From the NCBI GenBank assembly GCA_945871945.1, contig CAMBXY010000091.1:1-6159 (forward strand): a stretch of DNA of 6,159 nt, written 5' to 3'. The number at the start of each line of letters is the position of its first letter. Positions within the stretch are counted from its first letter, which is position 1. This document shows positions 5,365-6,159 of the stretch, in pieces. Position numbers and translations under genes: made by a program. Source of the DNA: Bordetella parapertussis. Lineage in GTDB: Bacteria > Pseudomonadota > Gammaproteobacteria > Burkholderiales > Burkholderiaceae_C. Under the pieces are notes generated by a model. The model was not told where the DNA came from. It did not search any database and saw nothing but the letters and a program-made list of their open reading frames with translations.

Positions 5365-6159
5365 ATTCCAGCAAAGCTGCTTTCATTTTTTTCATGGCAG
5401 CCACTTCAATTTGACGAATGCGCTCGGCGCTCACGCCGTACTCGGCCGCCAATTCATGCAGCGTCATGCCGCCCGAGCTGTCATCGTTCACCTTCAGCCA
5501 TCGCTCTTCCACAATGCGACGGCTGCGGGCATCCAGCACCTCCAGCGCTTGGGTGATGCCATCACTCGACAACCTATCGCGCTGATGCGCTTCCATCATG
5601 GCGGTGGGTTCGTGGTGGGCGTCAGCCAGATAGGCAATGGGGCCGAAGGCGTCTTCGCCGTCGTCGCTTGCCACTGGGTCTAGCAGCACATCGCCGCCGG
5701 CCATGCGCGCTTCCATTTCAATCACTTCTTCGCGTTTGACATTCAAGTCTTTGGCGATGATGTCAATTTGCGCGTCATTCAGGCCATCGCGGCGTGAGGC
5801 GTTGTGGTCTTCACCAGCTTGTGCGCGAAAGCCTTGCTTCATAGAGCGCAGGTTGAAAAACAATTTGCGCTGCGACTTGGTGGTGGCGAGTTTGACCATG
5901 CGCCAGTTTTTGATGATGTATTCGTGAATTTCGGCCTTGATCCAATGCATTGCGTAGCTGACCAAGCGTACGCCTTGGTCGGGGTCAAAACGCTTGACAG
6001 CCTTCATCAGGCCCACATTGCCTTCTTGTATGAGGTCGGCATGGGGCAGGCCATAACCCAAGTATTGGCGAGAAATAGACACCACCAAGCGCAGGTGCGA
6101 CAAGATCAGCTTTCCTGCAGCGTCGAGGTCGTTGTGGTCTTTGAGTTGACGCGCAAACG
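5357..6159 (-). CDS. rpoH: Heat-shock sigma factor RpoH (sigma-32), N-terminus missing
   Basis: The minus-strand frame is open from the right edge to the TAA at 5357-5359, giving 266 complete codons; the start lies outside the window. RpoH directs RNA polymerase to heat-shock promoters. Region 2 is recognisable: AAGKLILSHLRLVVSIS, then YGLPHADLIQEGNVGLMKAV and FDPDQGVRLVSYAMHWIKAEI (core binding, -10 recognition). Next comes the RpoH box QRKLFFNLR, which separates this protein from RpoD-type sigmas and is known in the family for core binding and regulated turnover. The C-terminal helix-turn-helix of region 4.2 reads TLHELAAEYGVSAERIRQIE, followed by a basic tail. A methionine-like start internal to the frame (TTG at 6103) is not the real start, because homologous sequence continues upstream to the window edge. 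Comparison with the E. coli protein (284 residues) suggests a few tens of residues are missing. The gene converges on the oxidase assembly operon. Confidence 0.96.
   Translation of the reverse strand, partial: FARQLKDHNDLDAAGKLILSHLRLVVSISRQYLGYGLPHADLIQEGNVGLMKAVKRFDPDQGVRLVSYAMHWIKAEIHEYIIKNWRMVKLATTKSQRKLFFNLRSMKQGFRAQAGEDHNASRRDGLNDAQIDIIAKDLNVKREEVIEMEARMAGGDVLLDPVASDDGEDAFGPIAYLADAHHEPTAMMEAHQRDRLSSDGITQALEVLDARSRRIVEERWLKVNDDSSGGMTLHELAAEYGVSAERIRQIEVAAMKKMKAALLEFT

Noticed and set aside
6101..6103. TTG on the minus strand as a possible start of rpoH.
   Set aside because: Conserved RpoH region 2 sequence (LKDHNDLDAAGKLIL) continues upstream of it in frame to the window edge, so the gene is simply cut by the window.
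1..6159. Search by eye for mobile elements, CRISPR repeats, tRNA genes, riboswitches or toxin-antitoxin pairs.
   Set aside because: Nothing found. Nearly all bases are accounted for by recognised genes, and base composition looks even across the window, with no sign of recent transfer.

Overview
The window is a stretch of a bacterial aa3-type cytochrome c oxidase (complex IV) locus, ending in the heat-shock sigma factor gene. Gene order (DUF2970 protein, subunit III, a divergent twin-transmembrane protein, SURF1, a Sco-like protein, Cox15/CtaA, Cox10/CtaB, Sco) together with protein character points to a betaproteobacterium of the order Burkholderiales, most likely Comamonadaceae-like. That assignment rests on recognised gene order and protein similarity from memory, not on a database search.

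Layout. Positions 1-129 hold the 3' end of a small DUF2970 membrane protein gene, followed after 11 bases by ctaE (141-1022), which encodes oxidase subunit III. A strong GC-rich hairpin at about 1035-1068 closes this transcription unit. It also lies just past the end of a short minus-strand gene (1075-1305, DUF2909/twin-transmembrane family), so it can serve both strands. A second plus-strand unit then starts only 15 bases from the start of that minus gene: SURF1 (1321-2082, apparent TTG start), a Sco-like membrane-anchored thioredoxin-fold protein (2063-2758), ctaA (2763-3893), ctaB (3893-4795) and a Sco lipoprotein (4792-5364). Every junction is an overlap or a 4-base gap, so this is very probably one translationally coupled operon. 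The minus-strand rpoH (5357-6159, running off the right edge) converges on it with an 8-base overlap of the two 3' ends.

How the genes work together. CtaE is a structural subunit of the oxidase. CtaB farnesylates heme B to heme O and CtaA oxidises heme O to heme A. SURF1 helps place heme A in subunit I. The Sco protein delivers copper to, or reduces, the CuA site of subunit II. The uncharacterised Sco-like protein between SURF1 and CtaA probably has a related redox or copper role, but it lacks the canonical Sco histidine. Subunits I and II and the CuB chaperone CtaG are not visible and would be expected to the left of the window.

The window is compact, with no gap over 300 bases, and I see no mobile elements, tRNA/rRNA genes, CRISPR arrays or long repeats. 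It is largely a conserved housekeeping locus. The points most worth a second look are the atypical Sco-like protein, the tightly packed divergent SURF1/twin-transmembrane start region, and the terminator-less convergent overlap with rpoH.
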